Positions 8,261-18,022 of a DNA stretch of 64,000 nt are shown piece after piece; position 1 is the stretch's first letter; every line of letters starts with the position of its first letter. The notes below the pieces were generated by a model. It worked only from the letters and a program-made list of their open reading frames with translations, was not told where the DNA came from and made no database searches. The stretch comes from a bacterium (lineage in GTDB: Bacteria; Eisenbacteria; RBG-16-71-46; CAIMUX01): the NCBI GenBank assembly GCA_030431975.1, contig JAUIHP010000013.1, forward strand, positions 1 to 64,000, written 5' to 3'. The position numbers and the translations under genes are program-made.

Positions 8261-8801
8261 GAGGTCAATCTCCACACGGGTGTCTATCGCGAAGTCGTCA
8301 TGGACCGATCCGTCCGTCCACCTTCACGGAGGCGCCGTGTCTGTAGCCCACGTCCTCCCCTCGATGCGTCCTGCTTCCCCATGAGAATCAATTCGCGGGC
8401 CGTTTGCTCAGAGAAGTCACGATTTTCGTCTCGTTTGGCGTAAGTCGTTGTGCAGACGGAACAAAGCCCGCGGGCAGCGCAGCGCCGACTTCGAGTCGAG
8501 AGCTGGGAAAACTCGTACGTTTCATGGGCCCGGACCCGTCACTCCATAAACCTTATGAGCTCCGTTGCGTCCGGTTGTTCGCCGTCCGCGAACGAAATCT
8601 TGAAGGGTTCGCAGACCAGAGCGCCTGGTTGTTGCAGTTCGACTTCGATCTGAGGCTCGTGTCCCAGGGCTCCTCCCTGAGACTACGCGCTCTACTTTTT
8701 GGATCGCAGCGTGTGACTTCTCCATGGCGAAGCGGGTCCGATGTAGGCCGGAAACTCCGGTCGTCCAGGAAGGACCCCGTCACAAAGGTGGACTCCACAT
8801 A
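8261..8801. other. 541-bp divergent intergenic region without a supported gene
   Basis: It separates the barrel gene (minus) from the OmpA gene (plus). Open frames across it have no ribosome site, no family resemblance and skewed composition, so I call none. A small hairpin GTTCGC-CGTCC-GCGAAC occurs near 8576-8593. The region probably carries both promoters, but I could not pick convincing -35/-10 boxes. Confidence 0.5.
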
Positions 8802-11408
8802 ATGTTTCGCCTCTTCACCATTACCACCATGGCACTTCTGATCAGTGTCGCCTCGCCAGCCGTGTTGCGGCTCAGCTCACCGGCCCACGCCGGCATCGGC
8901 GCCTCCGGCAGCACCGGAATCCTCGACCTCGACACGCCGGAGATGCTTCCGCCCGGTTGGATGAGCGTCAGCACCTCCGCTCGTCTCGACAACGTGGAGA
9001 TCGGTGATCGGCGTCTTCACACGTTCCGGATGACGCCGAGTCTGACCGTCGGACTGAACGGCGGGCTCGAGCTTTCCACCGCGGTTCCCGTCCAGGGATT
9101 CTTCCGCACGGGAAGCGACGAATCCGGCGTGTCCAGCCTCTTCAACGAAGACTTCTCGGTTCGCTTTTCCGACCCGGAAATCAAACTGAAGCAGGCCTTC
9201 CCCGTCGGCGGCGAAGCGCTTCGTTTCGGCCTTCAGGGCCTGGCGACCATGCCCCTGGGAAGCGACCGGTTCGAAGGAATCTACGCCGGAGCCGACTCGA
9301 TCCAGCCGTACACCTCCGGCGAATGGAATCTCGGACTGCGCGGACTGCTCACCCTCGACCTGACCGGCCCCGGCGGCGTTCCTTTGCGGATGCATCTGAA
9401 CGGTGGCTACGTTTGGAACCGGAATGAAAGCCGCTACTCCTACTACCGGGCACACCCGTACGCCCTCCCTGCGGTCCGACAGCCGCACTCGGACTCCGAC
9501 AACGACGTCATGCTTCTCGGCGCGGCCCTGGAGTTTCCTGCGTTTCGGCAGGCAGCGTTCGTCGAGTTGACGACGGAGCAGTTCGTCAATGACCGCAGCC
9601 TGCTGGAAGCTCGGGAGAACCCGATTCAGCTGACTCCGGGCGCACGTTTCAACCTGCCCGGAGGGATCGGGCTGACCACTGCAGTCTCTTTCAACCTGAG
9701 CGGAGACTCGGACAAGACCGCGTTCGAGCCGGGGGACGTCTACCCGGACTGGCAAGCACGCGCGGTCATTTCCTTCGGTGACATTTTCCAAAGTCGGAAG
9801 GCTCGACTTGAACGACGCGAGCAGCTGAAGGCCACCGGTGTGACGCCTCCAAGCCATGCTCCGAGCTACGTGGATGCCACGGACACGAACAGCAACTCCG
9901 GCTCTTCCCCGACCTCTACAGGTTCTTCCGGAGAGAGTGATCAACGGGACCGCGAACAAAAGGACGCGGCAAAATCTGTGGACGGCAAGCCGATGACCGA
10001 AGGCTCTTCAACCGCTACGGGCTCCGCCGCCGAGGCAAGTTCCACGGGCGAATCCGCGGGACTCGAAAGCAACTCCGTCATGGACTCGACGGCTTCGATG
10101 CTGGGCGCACCGCGCTACATGTCGCTTCCCAACGACATGGACGGTGACGGAATCCTGGACGCGGATGACCGCTGCCCTCGACATGCCGAAGACCGCGACG
10201 GCTTCCGCGACTTCGACGGCTGCCCGGACCTCGACAATGACATGGACGGCATTCTCGACCTCGATGACCTCTGCCCGAACTCTCAGGAGGATCATCTCGG
10301 TCCGTATCCGTTCGACGGATGCCCTTCGACCGTTCGCACGGCCCCGAATGCCCGAGACCAGGGATCCATTCCCGAGCCAGGCGCTCTCGGGTCGGGTAGC
10401 GCGATGTTCCGGCCCCTACCGACGTGGCCGGAAGAGTCTCCGTCCAACAACCCAACGAGCCGGTCCGAGGCGTCGAGGTCGTCCCGGGATTCGAAGAGCG
10501 TGAACTCATCGAAGGCAGCCGCTTCGGACCAGGAAGTCACGGCACGGATTGATGAACTAACGGGCGCTCTGCGGGAAAACCGTCGCACCGAGAACCAGCG
10601 ACTGGATGACCTGAATCGCACGGTGCGAGATCTGTCGCAGCGCTTGGAGGCGATGCAGCTGCGGGCGATCGCCGGCAGCTCCAGCGGCAGCGGCCGGGTC
10701 TACACAGACTCGGACGGGGACGGTGTCGCGGACGCCTTCGATCGATGCCCGGAACGCAAAGAGGACATGGACGGCTGGGAAGACGCGGACGGATGCCCGG
10801 ACACCGACAACGACGGAGACGGCATCCCCGACTCGGACGATCGCTGTCCGAATGTCGCCGAGACCTGGAACGGATACGAGGACCGCGACGGCTGCCCGGA
10901 CGAAGCACCGGGCCAGACGGGCTCCTTGCTTCCAGGAGCGGAGTCGAATCCGTCAACGGATGAGGATCCCGCTGCTTCTGCGGGTTCGTCACCAGGACCC
11001 AAGTCCATGGATTCCCTGAACTCGAGCACTACGGTATCGGCGGAAGATTCAGTCCAATTCGGTCAAATGTTGCAGAGACGTGAGTTCCTGCTCCACCGCC
11101 TCCATTTTCCAAGCGGCGGAGCCGCTCTAACCTCGTCCCATCGTGAGATTCTGCGCGGAATCGCGGAACTTTCCGGAGTCGTCGAAGTCGTATGTGAAGG
11201 CCATAGTGACGGACGGGGATCCAGCAGCGGCAACCTCGAGCTTTCCAGGAAGCGGGCGACCGCGGCGCGCGACTACCTCATCGAGTTGGGAATGCCGCCC
11301 AGCGTTGTCAGCATCACGGCCAGGGGGGAATCGGATCCCCTCGCGGACGACTCGACCGAGTTCGGACGCACGGAGAATCGGCGGGTCGACGTCCTCGTTC
11401 GCAGGTAG
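8802..11408 (+). CDS. OmpA-family outer-membrane protein with thrombospondin type 3 repeats
   Basis: 868 residues. Signal peptide at 1-31 (FRLFTITTMALLISVASP, cleavage near AHAG). Residues about 35-350 form a beta-barrel (transporter-like strands such as NLPGGIGLTTAVSFNLSG). A Ser/Thr-rich linker follows. TSP3 calcium repeats occur in two blocks: about 442-508 (DMDGDGILDADDRCP, DFDGCPDLDND) and 633-701 (DSDGDGVADAFDRCP, DADGCPDTDNDGDG). Between them is a coiled coil at 574-621 (RIDELTGALRENRRTENQRL). The C-terminal OmpA domain (about 763-868) has the peptidoglycan-binding pattern GHSDGRG and LSRKRATAARDYLIELG ending NRRVDVLVRR. It anchors the outer membrane to the wall. The ATG at 8802 has AAAGGTGG 10 bp upstream. 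Confidence 0.92.
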   Translation: MFRLFTITTMALLISVASPAVLRLSSPAHAGIGASGSTGILDLDTPEMLPPGWMSVSTSARLDNVEIGDRRLHTFRMTPSLTVGLNGGLELSTAVPVQGFFRTGSDESGVSSLFNEDFSVRFSDPEIKLKQAFPVGGEALRFGLQGLATMPLGSDRFEGIYAGADSIQPYTSGEWNLGLRGLLTLDLTGPGGVPLRMHLNGGYVWNRNESRYSYYRAHPYALPAVRQPHSDSDNDVMLLGAALEFPAFRQAAFVELTTEQFVNDRSLLEARENPIQLTPGARFNLPGGIGLTTAVSFNLSGDSDKTAFEPGDVYPDWQARAVISFGDIFQSRKARLERREQLKATGVTPPSHAPSYVDATDTNSNSGSSPTSTGSSGESDQRDREQKDAAKSVDGKPMTEGSSTATGSAAEASSTGESAGLESNSVMDSTASMLGAPRYMSLPNDMDGDGILDADDRCPRHAEDRDGFRDFDGCPDLDNDMDGILDLDDLCPNSQEDHLGPYPFDGCPSTVRTAPNARDQGSIPEPGALGSGSAMFRPLPTWPEESPSNNPTSRSEASRSSRDSKSVNSSKAAASDQEVTARIDELTGALRENRRTENQRLDDLNRTVRDLSQRLEAMQLRAIAGSSSGSGRVYTDSDGDGVADAFDRCPERKEDMDGWEDADGCPDTDNDGDGIPDSDDRCPNVAETWNGYEDRDGCPDEAPGQTGSLLPGAESNPSTDEDPAASAGSSPGPKSMDSLNSSTTVSAEDSVQFGQMLQRREFLLHRLHFPSGGAALTSSHREILRGIAELSGVVEVVCEGHSDGRGSSSGNLELSRKRATAARDYLIELGMPPSVVSITARGESDPLADDSTEFGRTENRRVDVLVRR

Positions 11409-11411
11409 GTG

Positions 11412-11442
11412 ATTCAGGGCGTGCTACGCTAACCCCCTGAAT
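11412..11442. terminator. Hairpin between the OmpA and efflux-adaptor genes
   Basis: Perfect 8-bp arms ATTCAGGG (11412-11419) and CCCTGAAT (11435-11442) with a 15-nt loop, 3 bp after the OmpA stop. There is no T-run, so it may be a weak terminator or an mRNA-stabilising hairpin. Confidence 0.4.
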
Positions 11443-11538
11443 TCTGCGGACGGCGGCTTCACCGACGACAGCGAGGTGACACAACCGTCCGCGCCGCGAA
11501 GAGAACAGCTCTTCCGGCCTGCGTTCAAGGGGGGATAC

Positions 11539-12837
11539 TTGCCAACCAACCTCGCCCAAGACCGAGTCATGGTCTTGGCATCTTTTGCGTTTTTGCTATC
11601 TGGCTTTGGCTTGACCGGTTGCCAGAGCGGTGAAGGGTCGGACCCTGCACCCCAGCAAGGGGGCGGTCCCGTTCCGGCGGTGGAAGCCGCGCAAGCCAAA
11701 CGCGGTTCCCTTCCTTTGACTCAGCGATTGAGTGGAAAGGTCCGAGCCGAGAACCAGATCTCCATCTATCCGCAGGCCACCGCGGTCGTCTCGGCCGTAC
11801 TGGTCGAGAACGGCCAAGCCGTGAAGGAAGGCCAACCCCTCGTTCGTCTCCGTGACGTCGAATTCCGTCAACGCCTGCGACAGGCTGAAGCCGATCTCGA
11901 GATCGCGCTCGCACAGAAGAAGCGCGAAGCTGCCGAGCTGCAAGACGCACAACGCAGCCTCGACCGTTCACGCGGCCTTTCAGAGAAACAGCTACTCAGT
12001 CAATCCGATCTGGAAGAGTCCGAGACCCGACTCTCCGCTGCGCAGGCAGATCTGGAACTCGCCGAGGCTCGTGTTCAGCAGGCGCAATCTGCGGTTGCGG
12101 AACAACGGGAGAACCTGAGCTACACAGAGATCCGGGCGCCGATCACCGGCACTGTCGGAAATCGCAACGCCGAAATCGGCATGGTCGCCACTCCGGGAAC
12201 GGAGCTCTTCACGCTTGGGCAACTCGACGACGTTCGTGTGGAAGTCGTGCTCACGGATCGCATGCTGACCTTCATTCGCGAAGGACAGCGCAGTGAGGTA
12301 ACCACGGCTGCCGGTTCGAGATCGGCCGGGCTTTCGCGCATCTCTCCGTTTCTGCATCCGGTCACCCACAGCACCGAAGCCGAGATCGACTTCGACAACG
12401 ACGACGGCTTCTTTCGCCCCGGAATGTTCGTCGCGGTCGATGTCTTCTACGGCGAAAGCGAAGAAGCCACGCTCGTCCCGTTGAGCGCCCTCTACGAGAA
12501 CCCGACGACGGGCGGACTCGGAGTCTATGTCGCCACCTCGAACCTCGAAGCCGGCACACCCGTCTCCGGTCAGTCGGAAACGCCTTCGCAAGCGCTAAGT
12601 GAACCCCTGGAGTTCAAGTTCACACCGGTAGACGTCATCGCCGAAGGGCGAATGGAAGCTGCTGTCTCCGGAATCGAAGAGCACATGTGGGTCGTCACTT
12701 TGGGACAGAACCTCCTGGGAGGCAAAGACGGCGAAGCCCGGGCCCGCACCGTGACCTGGGACCGCGTCGAGCACATGCAACGCCTCCAACGTGATGATCT
12801 TTTGGAAAGTCTGGTCCGACCCGAAGCCACCCCCTGA
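11539..12837 (+). CDS. RND efflux periplasmic adaptor (membrane fusion) lipoprotein
   Basis: 432 residues. The start chosen is the TTG at 11539 behind AGGGGGG; a GTG at 11476 or an ATG at 11569 are alternatives. A lipoprotein signal ends in LTGC (VLASFAFLLSGFGLTGC). Domains follow the HlyD/AcrA plan: a lipoyl half (VSAVLVENGQAVKEGQPLVRL), a helical hairpin of about 80 residues rich in Ala/Gln/Glu, the second lipoyl half (IRAPITGTVGNRNAEIGMVATPG), then the beta-barrel and membrane-proximal domains. It should link the inner-membrane pump encoded 17 bp downstream to an outer-membrane channel; no TolC-like gene is seen in the window. The substrate is unknown. Confidence 0.92.
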   Translation: MPTNLAQDRVMVLASFAFLLSGFGLTGCQSGEGSDPAPQQGGGPVPAVEAAQAKRGSLPLTQRLSGKVRAENQISIYPQATAVVSAVLVENGQAVKEGQPLVRLRDVEFRQRLRQAEADLEIALAQKKREAAELQDAQRSLDRSRGLSEKQLLSQSDLEESETRLSAAQADLELAEARVQQAQSAVAEQRENLSYTEIRAPITGTVGNRNAEIGMVATPGTELFTLGQLDDVRVEVVLTDRMLTFIREGQRSEVTTAAGSRSAGLSRISPFLHPVTHSTEAEIDFDNDDGFFRPGMFVAVDVFYGESEEATLVPLSALYENPTTGGLGVYVATSNLEAGTPVSGQSETPSQALSEPLEFKFTPVDVIAEGRMEAAVSGIEEHMWVVTLGQNLLGGKDGEARARTVTWDRVEHMQRLQRDDLLESLVRPEATP

Positions 12838-12854
12838 TCCCGAAAGGGAAAGCC

Positions 12855-15800
12855 ATGCGCATCACCGAAGTTGCCGTTCAGAGACCCGTCGCCACGACCA
12901 TGACCTTCCTCATCATCATGGTCCTGGGAGTGATGGGCTTCCGCTACCTTCCCGTCGACCTGCTTCCCCCCATCGAGTACCCGCAGCTGACGGTTCGAAC
13001 GAATTATCCGAACGTCGGTCCGCAGGAGATCGAACGGATCATCACCGACCGTGTCGAAAACGCGGTTGCCGGTGTCCCCAACGTCGAGCGGGTTCGCTCG
13101 CGTTCGGAAGAGGGATCGAGCCGGGTGACGTTGGAGTTCTCCCAGGGAACCAACATCGACGCCGCGGCCAATGATTTGCGCGCCGCCATCGATCGGATCC
13201 GGGACGACCTGCCTCCCGAAGTCGAGTCACCGAGAGTTTGGAAGTTCGATCCGGACAACTTCCCCGTCGTCATCCTCGGCGCCAAGTCCTCGCAGGGAAT
13301 GGAACGCCTGACCCGTACTCTCGAAAGGGAAATCGCCCAGCGTTTCGAGCAAATCCCCGGCGTGGGATCGGTCGATGTTTGGGGAGGCGTCTACCGCGAA
13401 GTGCAGGTTCGTCTTTTGCGCGACCGTCTGGCGTCGTCCGGACTGACCGCGCTCGATGTCCAGAACGCGCTGCAACGAGAGAACACGACGCTACCCGGCG
13501 GAGACATGCGCGAAGGCGTGCGCGACATGTACGTGCGGACCCGCGGTGAGTTCGAGTCCGTCCGACAAATCGGTCAGACCATCATCCGGGTCGTCGACGG
13601 ACAGCCCATTCGCGTCTCGGACGTCGCCGAAGTCGTGGATGGTTACGCCGATGTCAATCGACTCGTCCAGATCGACGGGCAGCCCATGGTCCGACTCGGA
13701 ATCCGCAAGCAATCCGGGGCCAACACCGTCGCCGTTGCCGAGGACGCTCGCCGCGAACTGGCAAGGATCAACGAAGAACGAGATGACCTGGAGCTTCTGC
13801 TCGTCGTCGATCAAAGCGAGTTCATTCAGGACTCCATCGACAACGTCCAGAAGTCTGCCCTCTGGGGTGGTCTGCTCGCCGTTCTCATCCTCTACATCTT
13901 TCTACGGAACGGGTCGACGACGTTCCTCATTGCGCTCTCCATCCCGATTTCTCTCATCGCCACCTTCGGACTCTTGTTCTTCAACAAGCTCACACTCAAC
14001 CAGATGAGTTTCGGGGGTCTGGCGCTGGGTATCGGCTTGATCGTCGACAATGCCATTGTTGTCATGGAGAACATCGTCCGACTTCGGGAAGACGGGCGAA
14101 ACCTTAGGGAAAGTGCGCTTGTCGGGACCCGTCAGGTTGGCGGGGCCATCGTCGCGTCCACGCTGACGACGTCGGTCATCTTTCTTCCGGTCGTCTTCAT
14201 GCAGACCATTTCGGGAATGCTCTTCCGGGAACTGGCTCTCGTCGTCGTCTTTGCCCTTCTCTGTTCTCTCTTCGTGGCGCTGACGATCGTCCCGATGCTT
14301 GCCAGTCGCTATCTGACGACGAGCACCGAGAGCAAACCGCGCTGGGCGTTTCTCGGATCGATCGGGACCGGCCTCCGCCGGCTCGAGAACGCCTACGGAA
14401 GTTGGCTTCCGGGTGTCCTTCGGCATCGCGGACTCGTTCTGGGCGGAACCGCGCTTCTCCTTCTGGGAACCGTTCTTCTTTGGCCGCTGCTCCCCGTGGA
14501 ACTGGCGCCGCAGACGGATGCCGACGAGATCGATGTCGAGTTGGAGATGGCGCAGGGAACCAACATCGCGGTCGTCAACGAGTACCTCTACGAGCTGGAA
14601 CGCCTCGTTCGCGAGGCCACGCCGATGGATCAGGTCAAGCACCTGACGATCGAGATTCGGCCCGGCGACGCCGAAGTCGAGATCTCTCTGCTCGGTGCCG
14701 GCGAGCGCACGATGGACAGCTTCGACATTGCCGACCAAATCCGTCAGAACGTTTCCGGCCAGGTTCCCGGAGCCGACATTCGGGTGCAGGCTCAGTCCGG
14801 GTTGTGGATGTTGCGTCGTCTTTTCGGATCCGGAGGTGGCGGCGCCGTCGAGCTGGAACTCCGCGGATACGACCTGGATCTGGCCGACCAGGTGGCCGGG
14901 CAGTTGCGACAGGCCATCGAAGGCGTCCCGCAGATCAAGGATGTTCGACTCAGCCGCCGCGAAGGCCGCCCCGAACAGAACCTGGTCATCGATCGGGAGA
15001 AGATCGCAGGCCTCGGTCTGTCGGTCTCTGACGTCGCCCGTGTCATTCAAACGAACGTCGGCGGCAGTCGGGCCGGAGTCTTTCGCGAAAACGGTGAAGA
15101 GTTCCCGATCATGGTTCGGCTCCAGCCGGATGACCGCCTCAGCACGCTCGACCTTTCCAGCGTCTCCATTCGAACGGCGACCGGCGAAATCCTTCCCATC
15201 TCTTCTGTAGTCAGTACCGAGAGAAGACGCGGTCCGACCGGGATCGAACGGGTCGACGGACAGCGGGTAACCTACATCCGTGCGAACCTGGAAAGCGGCG
15301 CCGCCATGGGAGATGTCATCGACGACCTTCGGGAACGCGTTCGCGCCGTCAACCTACCCGCCGGCTTCTCGCTTCTCTTCGGCGGAGAGTACGAGGAGCA
15401 GCAAAAGGCCAAAAAGGACTTCCTGATTGCCATCGTCGTCGCCGTTGTCCTGATCTATATGGTCATGGCCGCTCAGTTCGAGCGCTTCCTCGATCCGCTG
15501 ATCGTCATGGTCGCCGTTCCCCTGGCATCGATCGGGGTGGTGCCCACGCTGCTGCTGACCGGGACGACTCTCAACGTGCAAAGCCTGATGGGGATCATCA
15601 TGTTAACAGGGATTGTCGTGAACAACGCGATCGTCCTCGTCGACTACATCAATCTGTTGCGTCGGGAAGAAGGCATGGACATCACCAAAGCCGTCGTGGA
15701 ATCCGGGCGGCGGCGCCTCCGGCCCATTCTCATGACGACCTGCACGACGGTACTCGGTATGCTTCCGCTGGCTGTGGGAACCGGCGCCGGCGGTGAGATC

Positions 15801-15983
15801 CAAGCGGCACTGGCCCGCGCCGTCGTCGGCGGCCTCGTCGTTTCGACCGGAATCACCCTGGTCGTCATTCCGGTCGCGTACAGTGGCGCCTATCAGTTGA
15901 TGGCCGGCATTCAATCCAGGTGGAGGCGCGTCGTCGATCAGTCCGCGGTGCTTCCCGTCCCCGAAGAAGGAGCTGAGTCTTGA
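12855..15983 (+). CDS. RND efflux pump, inner-membrane subunit (AcrB/HAE1-like)
   Basis: 1042 residues, the normal length. A first transmembrane helix ([20 protein letters not shown]) is followed by the periplasmic porter domain and helices 2-6. The two-fold repeat begins again near residue 535 with a helix ([20 protein letters not shown]) and helices 8-12. Porter motifs such as [10 protein letters not shown] and [11 protein letters not shown] are typical. In the proton relay, TM4 reads [13 protein letters not shown], so the AcrB Asp407/Asp408 pair is Asp-Asn. TM10 reads [13 protein letters not shown], so the AcrB Lys940 position is Asn; this is common in a large HAE1 subgroup. Start ATG with AAAGGGAAA upstream. 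Exports small molecules with the upstream adaptor; specificity cannot be read. Confidence 0.95.
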   Translation: MRITEVAVQRPVATTMTFLIIMVLGVMGFRYLPVDLLPPIEYPQLTVRTNYPNVGPQEIERIITDRVENAVAGVPNVERVRSRSEEGSSRVTLEFSQGTNIDAAANDLRAAIDRIRDDLPPEVESPRVWKFDPDNFPVVILGAKSSQGMERLTRTLEREIAQRFEQIPGVGSVDVWGGVYREVQVRLLRDRLASSGLTALDVQNALQRENTTLPGGDMREGVRDMYVRTRGEFESVRQIGQTIIRVVDGQPIRVSDVAEVVDGYADVNRLVQIDGQPMVRLGIRKQSGANTVAVAEDARRELARINEERDDLELLLVVDQSEFIQDSIDNVQKSALWGGLLAVLILYIFLRNGSTTFLIALSIPISLIATFGLLFFNKLTLNQMSFGGLALGIGLIVDNAIVVMENIVRLREDGRNLRESALVGTRQVGGAIVASTLTTSVIFLPVVFMQTISGMLFRELALVVVFALLCSLFVALTIVPMLASRYLTTSTESKPRWAFLGSIGTGLRRLENAYGSWLPGVLRHRGLVLGGTALLLLGTVLLWPLLPVELAPQTDADEIDVELEMAQGTNIAVVNEYLYELERLVREATPMDQVKHLTIEIRPGDAEVEISLLGAGERTMDSFDIADQIRQNVSGQVPGADIRVQAQSGLWMLRRLFGSGGGGAVELELRGYDLDLADQVAGQLRQAIEGVPQIKDVRLSRREGRPEQNLVIDREKIAGLGLSVSDVARVIQTNVGGSRAGVFRENGEEFPIMVRLQPDDRLSTLDLSSVSIRTATGEILPISSVVSTERRRGPTGIERVDGQRVTYIRANLESGAAMGDVIDDLRERVRAVNLPAGFSLLFGGEYEEQQKAKKDFLIAIVVAVVLIYMVMAAQFERFLDPLIVMVAVPLASIGVVPTLLLTGTTLNVQSLMGIIMLTGIVVNNAIVLVDYINLLRREEGMDITKAVVESGRRRLRPILMTTCTTVLGMLPLAVGTGAGGEIQAALARAVVGGLVVSTGITLVVIPVAYSGAYQLMAGIQSRWRRVVDQSAVLPVPEEGAES

Positions 15984-16867
15984 CGAAGCAACCCGAGATC
16001 GATCCCCGTGTCTTCGACCTGTACGACGAGTACTGCCACGGCCGCATCGACCGACGGGAGTTTCTGAAGCGCGCAGCCGCACTCACCGTCATCGGCGGCT
16101 CTGCGCTGACCATGGCGCAGTCCCTGCTGCCGCGGTATGCAGAGGCACAGACCATCTCGTTCACCGACTCGCGGATCAAAGGAACCTACGTCGAGTACGA
16201 CTCGCCGGGCGGGACCTCCGGAACGATGAAAGGCTACCTCGTCCGCCCGACCAGCGAAGGGCCGTTCCCTTCTGTCATCATCTTCCATGAGAACCGTGGG
16301 CTCAATCCGCACATAGAGGACGTCGCACGCCGAGCCGCCGTCGCTGGATTCCTGGCGTTGGCTCCCGACGGACTCTTCCCCGTCGGCGGCTATCCCGGCA
16401 ACGACGATGACGGACGGGAGCTGCAGCGAAGCCTCGACCCCGACAAGCTCGATCGGGACATGGTCAACAGTGCGCAGTTCCTTCAGTCACACGAGCTCTC
16501 CAGCGGAAAGCTGGGGGCGACCGGTTTCTGTTGGGGCGGAGGAATGACCAATCGGCTGGCCGTGACCCTAGGCGACCAGCTGAGCGCCGGGGTTCCCTTT
16601 TACGGCGCGCCGCCCGCTCTCGGTGATGTCGGACGGATTCAGGCGCCGATCCTGGTCATCTATGCGCAGACCGATCCGAGAATCAACGCCATGTGGCCGG
16701 ACTTCGAGGCCGCGCTCAAGGCCAACGACATCGACTATGGGATGGAGATGTTCCCCGGGACTCTGCATGGTTTTCACAACAACTCGACGCCGCGGTACAA
16801 CGAGGCGGCGGCGGCGTTGGCGTGGAACCAGACGATCGGTTTCTTTCGGGAGCACCTGGCGACGTAG
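15980..16867 (+). CDS. Dienelactone hydrolase family protein with Tat-type signal
   Basis: 295 residues from a TTG that overlaps the pump's stop (TTGA), with AAGGAG 7 bp upstream. The N-terminus has a twin-arginine motif, RREFLKRAAALTVIGGSAL, implying export of the folded enzyme to the periplasm. The alpha/beta-hydrolase core has the Cys nucleophile elbow GFCWGGG, an Asp in AQTDPRI and a His in TLHGFHN, the dienelactone hydrolase triad. PSVIIFHENRGLNPHI is the oxyanion strand region. Coupling to an RND pump hints at processing or detoxifying a lactone or ester in the periplasm; that is inference. Many family members have unknown substrates. Confidence 0.93.
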   Translation: MTKQPEIDPRVFDLYDEYCHGRIDRREFLKRAAALTVIGGSALTMAQSLLPRYAEAQTISFTDSRIKGTYVEYDSPGGTSGTMKGYLVRPTSEGPFPSVIIFHENRGLNPHIEDVARRAAVAGFLALAPDGLFPVGGYPGNDDDGRELQRSLDPDKLDRDMVNSAQFLQSHELSSGKLGATGFCWGGGMTNRLAVTLGDQLSAGVPFYGAPPALGDVGRIQAPILVIYAQTDPRINAMWPDFEAALKANDIDYGMEMFPGTLHGFHNNSTPRYNEAAAALAWNQTIGFFREHLAT

Positions 16868-16881
16868 TCGACCTCGGTTCG

Positions 16882-17901
16882 TCAATCCACCGCCAGCTCA
16901 CGGAACCAGGCGGCCAGTTCGGCGTCGTCTACGATCGACCACGTGTGTGGCGAAGACCCATCCGCGAAGCCGTCACGCGACTGCCAGGTCGTAATGAGTT
17001 CTGCATCGTCGTTTCCCTGGAGTCTTAGTTCGTTGACCAAACCCGCGAGATCGAGCGAGTTCATCGCGTAGTAGGACTTGCCTCGGTTCTCGATCCACCA
17101 GTCCACATCCGGCTCGTGGTACGCCCGAAGCGGGATTCCCCGCAGCGCAATGGCAGCCCCTCCGTTCTCCGCGGTTTTCGTGTACGGCGAGTAGCGTCGG
17201 TAGGCGACGGGAACCTCCGTTGGCGTACCACCGAGATTCTGCTCCAACAGATACCTCACCCAGCGCCCCTCGTCGGCGGCCGCCGGATGAACGTTTCGGC
17301 GGGTCGCGTCGCGCAGGGCGTACCACATTCTTTCGAAGTCGAGCGGGGCATCGACCAGAGCGAGCCCGGAAACGCGCAACCCGTAGCCGGGATTGGATTC
17401 GAGGTACTGGGCAAATCGAGCCGAACGCGTCCCACCCAAGGAGAGCCCCGCAGAGAAGACGGGTTTGTCCTCGAGACCGTGGGCTGCAAGGACCGACTGA
17501 ACCTCCGCTGCGGCCCACTCGAGCGTGTCACTTTGGAAGAAGAACTCGAGGGGATCTCCGGTCGAGACATGAAGGATCCCAAGTCCCCGCGCCAACGCTT
17601 CACCGTCGAAGCTGTCCGCCGCGACCTCGGCCTCCTGATAGTCGATTCGACCGCGCTGGAAGAAGACGACGGTACCGACCACCTCCCCGCCCGAGCGAGG
17701 CGTGAGTAGAGTATGGCCGCGCTCTGTCATGTTGATCATCCGCTCCGGCTCGGGACCGATGCGCAGCGTCTCCCGAATGTCCGTGTAGGACGTCGAAGCA
17801 ACCGTGACGGGAAGGGATTCTGTGCCGGCCAGAGAACGTGGACACGAGGTGGAGAGGAGTAGAAAGAGGAAGAGGAAAACGGATCCGGAAATAGTCTTCA
17901 T
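16882..17901 (-). CDS. Secreted alpha/beta-hydrolase-like protein
   Basis: 339 residues. The signal peptide is SGSVFLFLFLLLST with possible lipid or peptidase cleavage around residues 20-26 (a Cys follows at SCPRSLAG). A nucleophile elbow FSAGLSLGGTRSA gives G-x-S-x-G, and a late His in SSPHTWS fits the triad. VVGTVVFFQRGRIDYQEA resembles the strand before the oxyanion hole. It is probably a serine esterase or a related fold; I do not recognise the family. It is convergent with the dienelactone hydrolase, with a 14-bp gap. The ATG at 17901 has GAGG 5 bp upstream. Confidence 0.75.
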   Translation of the reverse strand: MKTISGSVFLFLFLLLSTSCPRSLAGTESLPVTVASTSYTDIRETLRIGPEPERMINMTERGHTLLTPRSGGEVVGTVVFFQRGRIDYQEAEVAADSFDGEALARGLGILHVSTGDPLEFFFQSDTLEWAAAEVQSVLAAHGLEDKPVFSAGLSLGGTRSARFAQYLESNPGYGLRVSGLALVDAPLDFERMWYALRDATRRNVHPAAADEGRWVRYLLEQNLGGTPTEVPVAYRRYSPYTKTAENGGAAIALRGIPLRAYHEPDVDWWIENRGKSYYAMNSLDLAGLVNELRLQGNDDAELITTWQSRDGFADGSSPHTWSIVDDAELAAWFRELAVD

Positions 17902-18022
17902 AGGGACCTCAATTCGAAGATCAAGTGCGTCGACCGAGCCAGCCGGCGATCGCGTAGTACATCGCTCAAACAGTGACAGAGGCTTGGAAGAGTGGAAAGA
18001 GCGCGAACCATCCCTCCCTGCG

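Noticed and set aside
8404-8802. 132-codon open frame in the gap before the OmpA gene
   Set aside because: No ribosome site, no recognisable domain, and it runs straight into the OmpA start region.
13902-15050. 382-codon minus-strand open frame inside the RND pump
   Set aside because: Antisense to a pump gene of normal length and full motif content.
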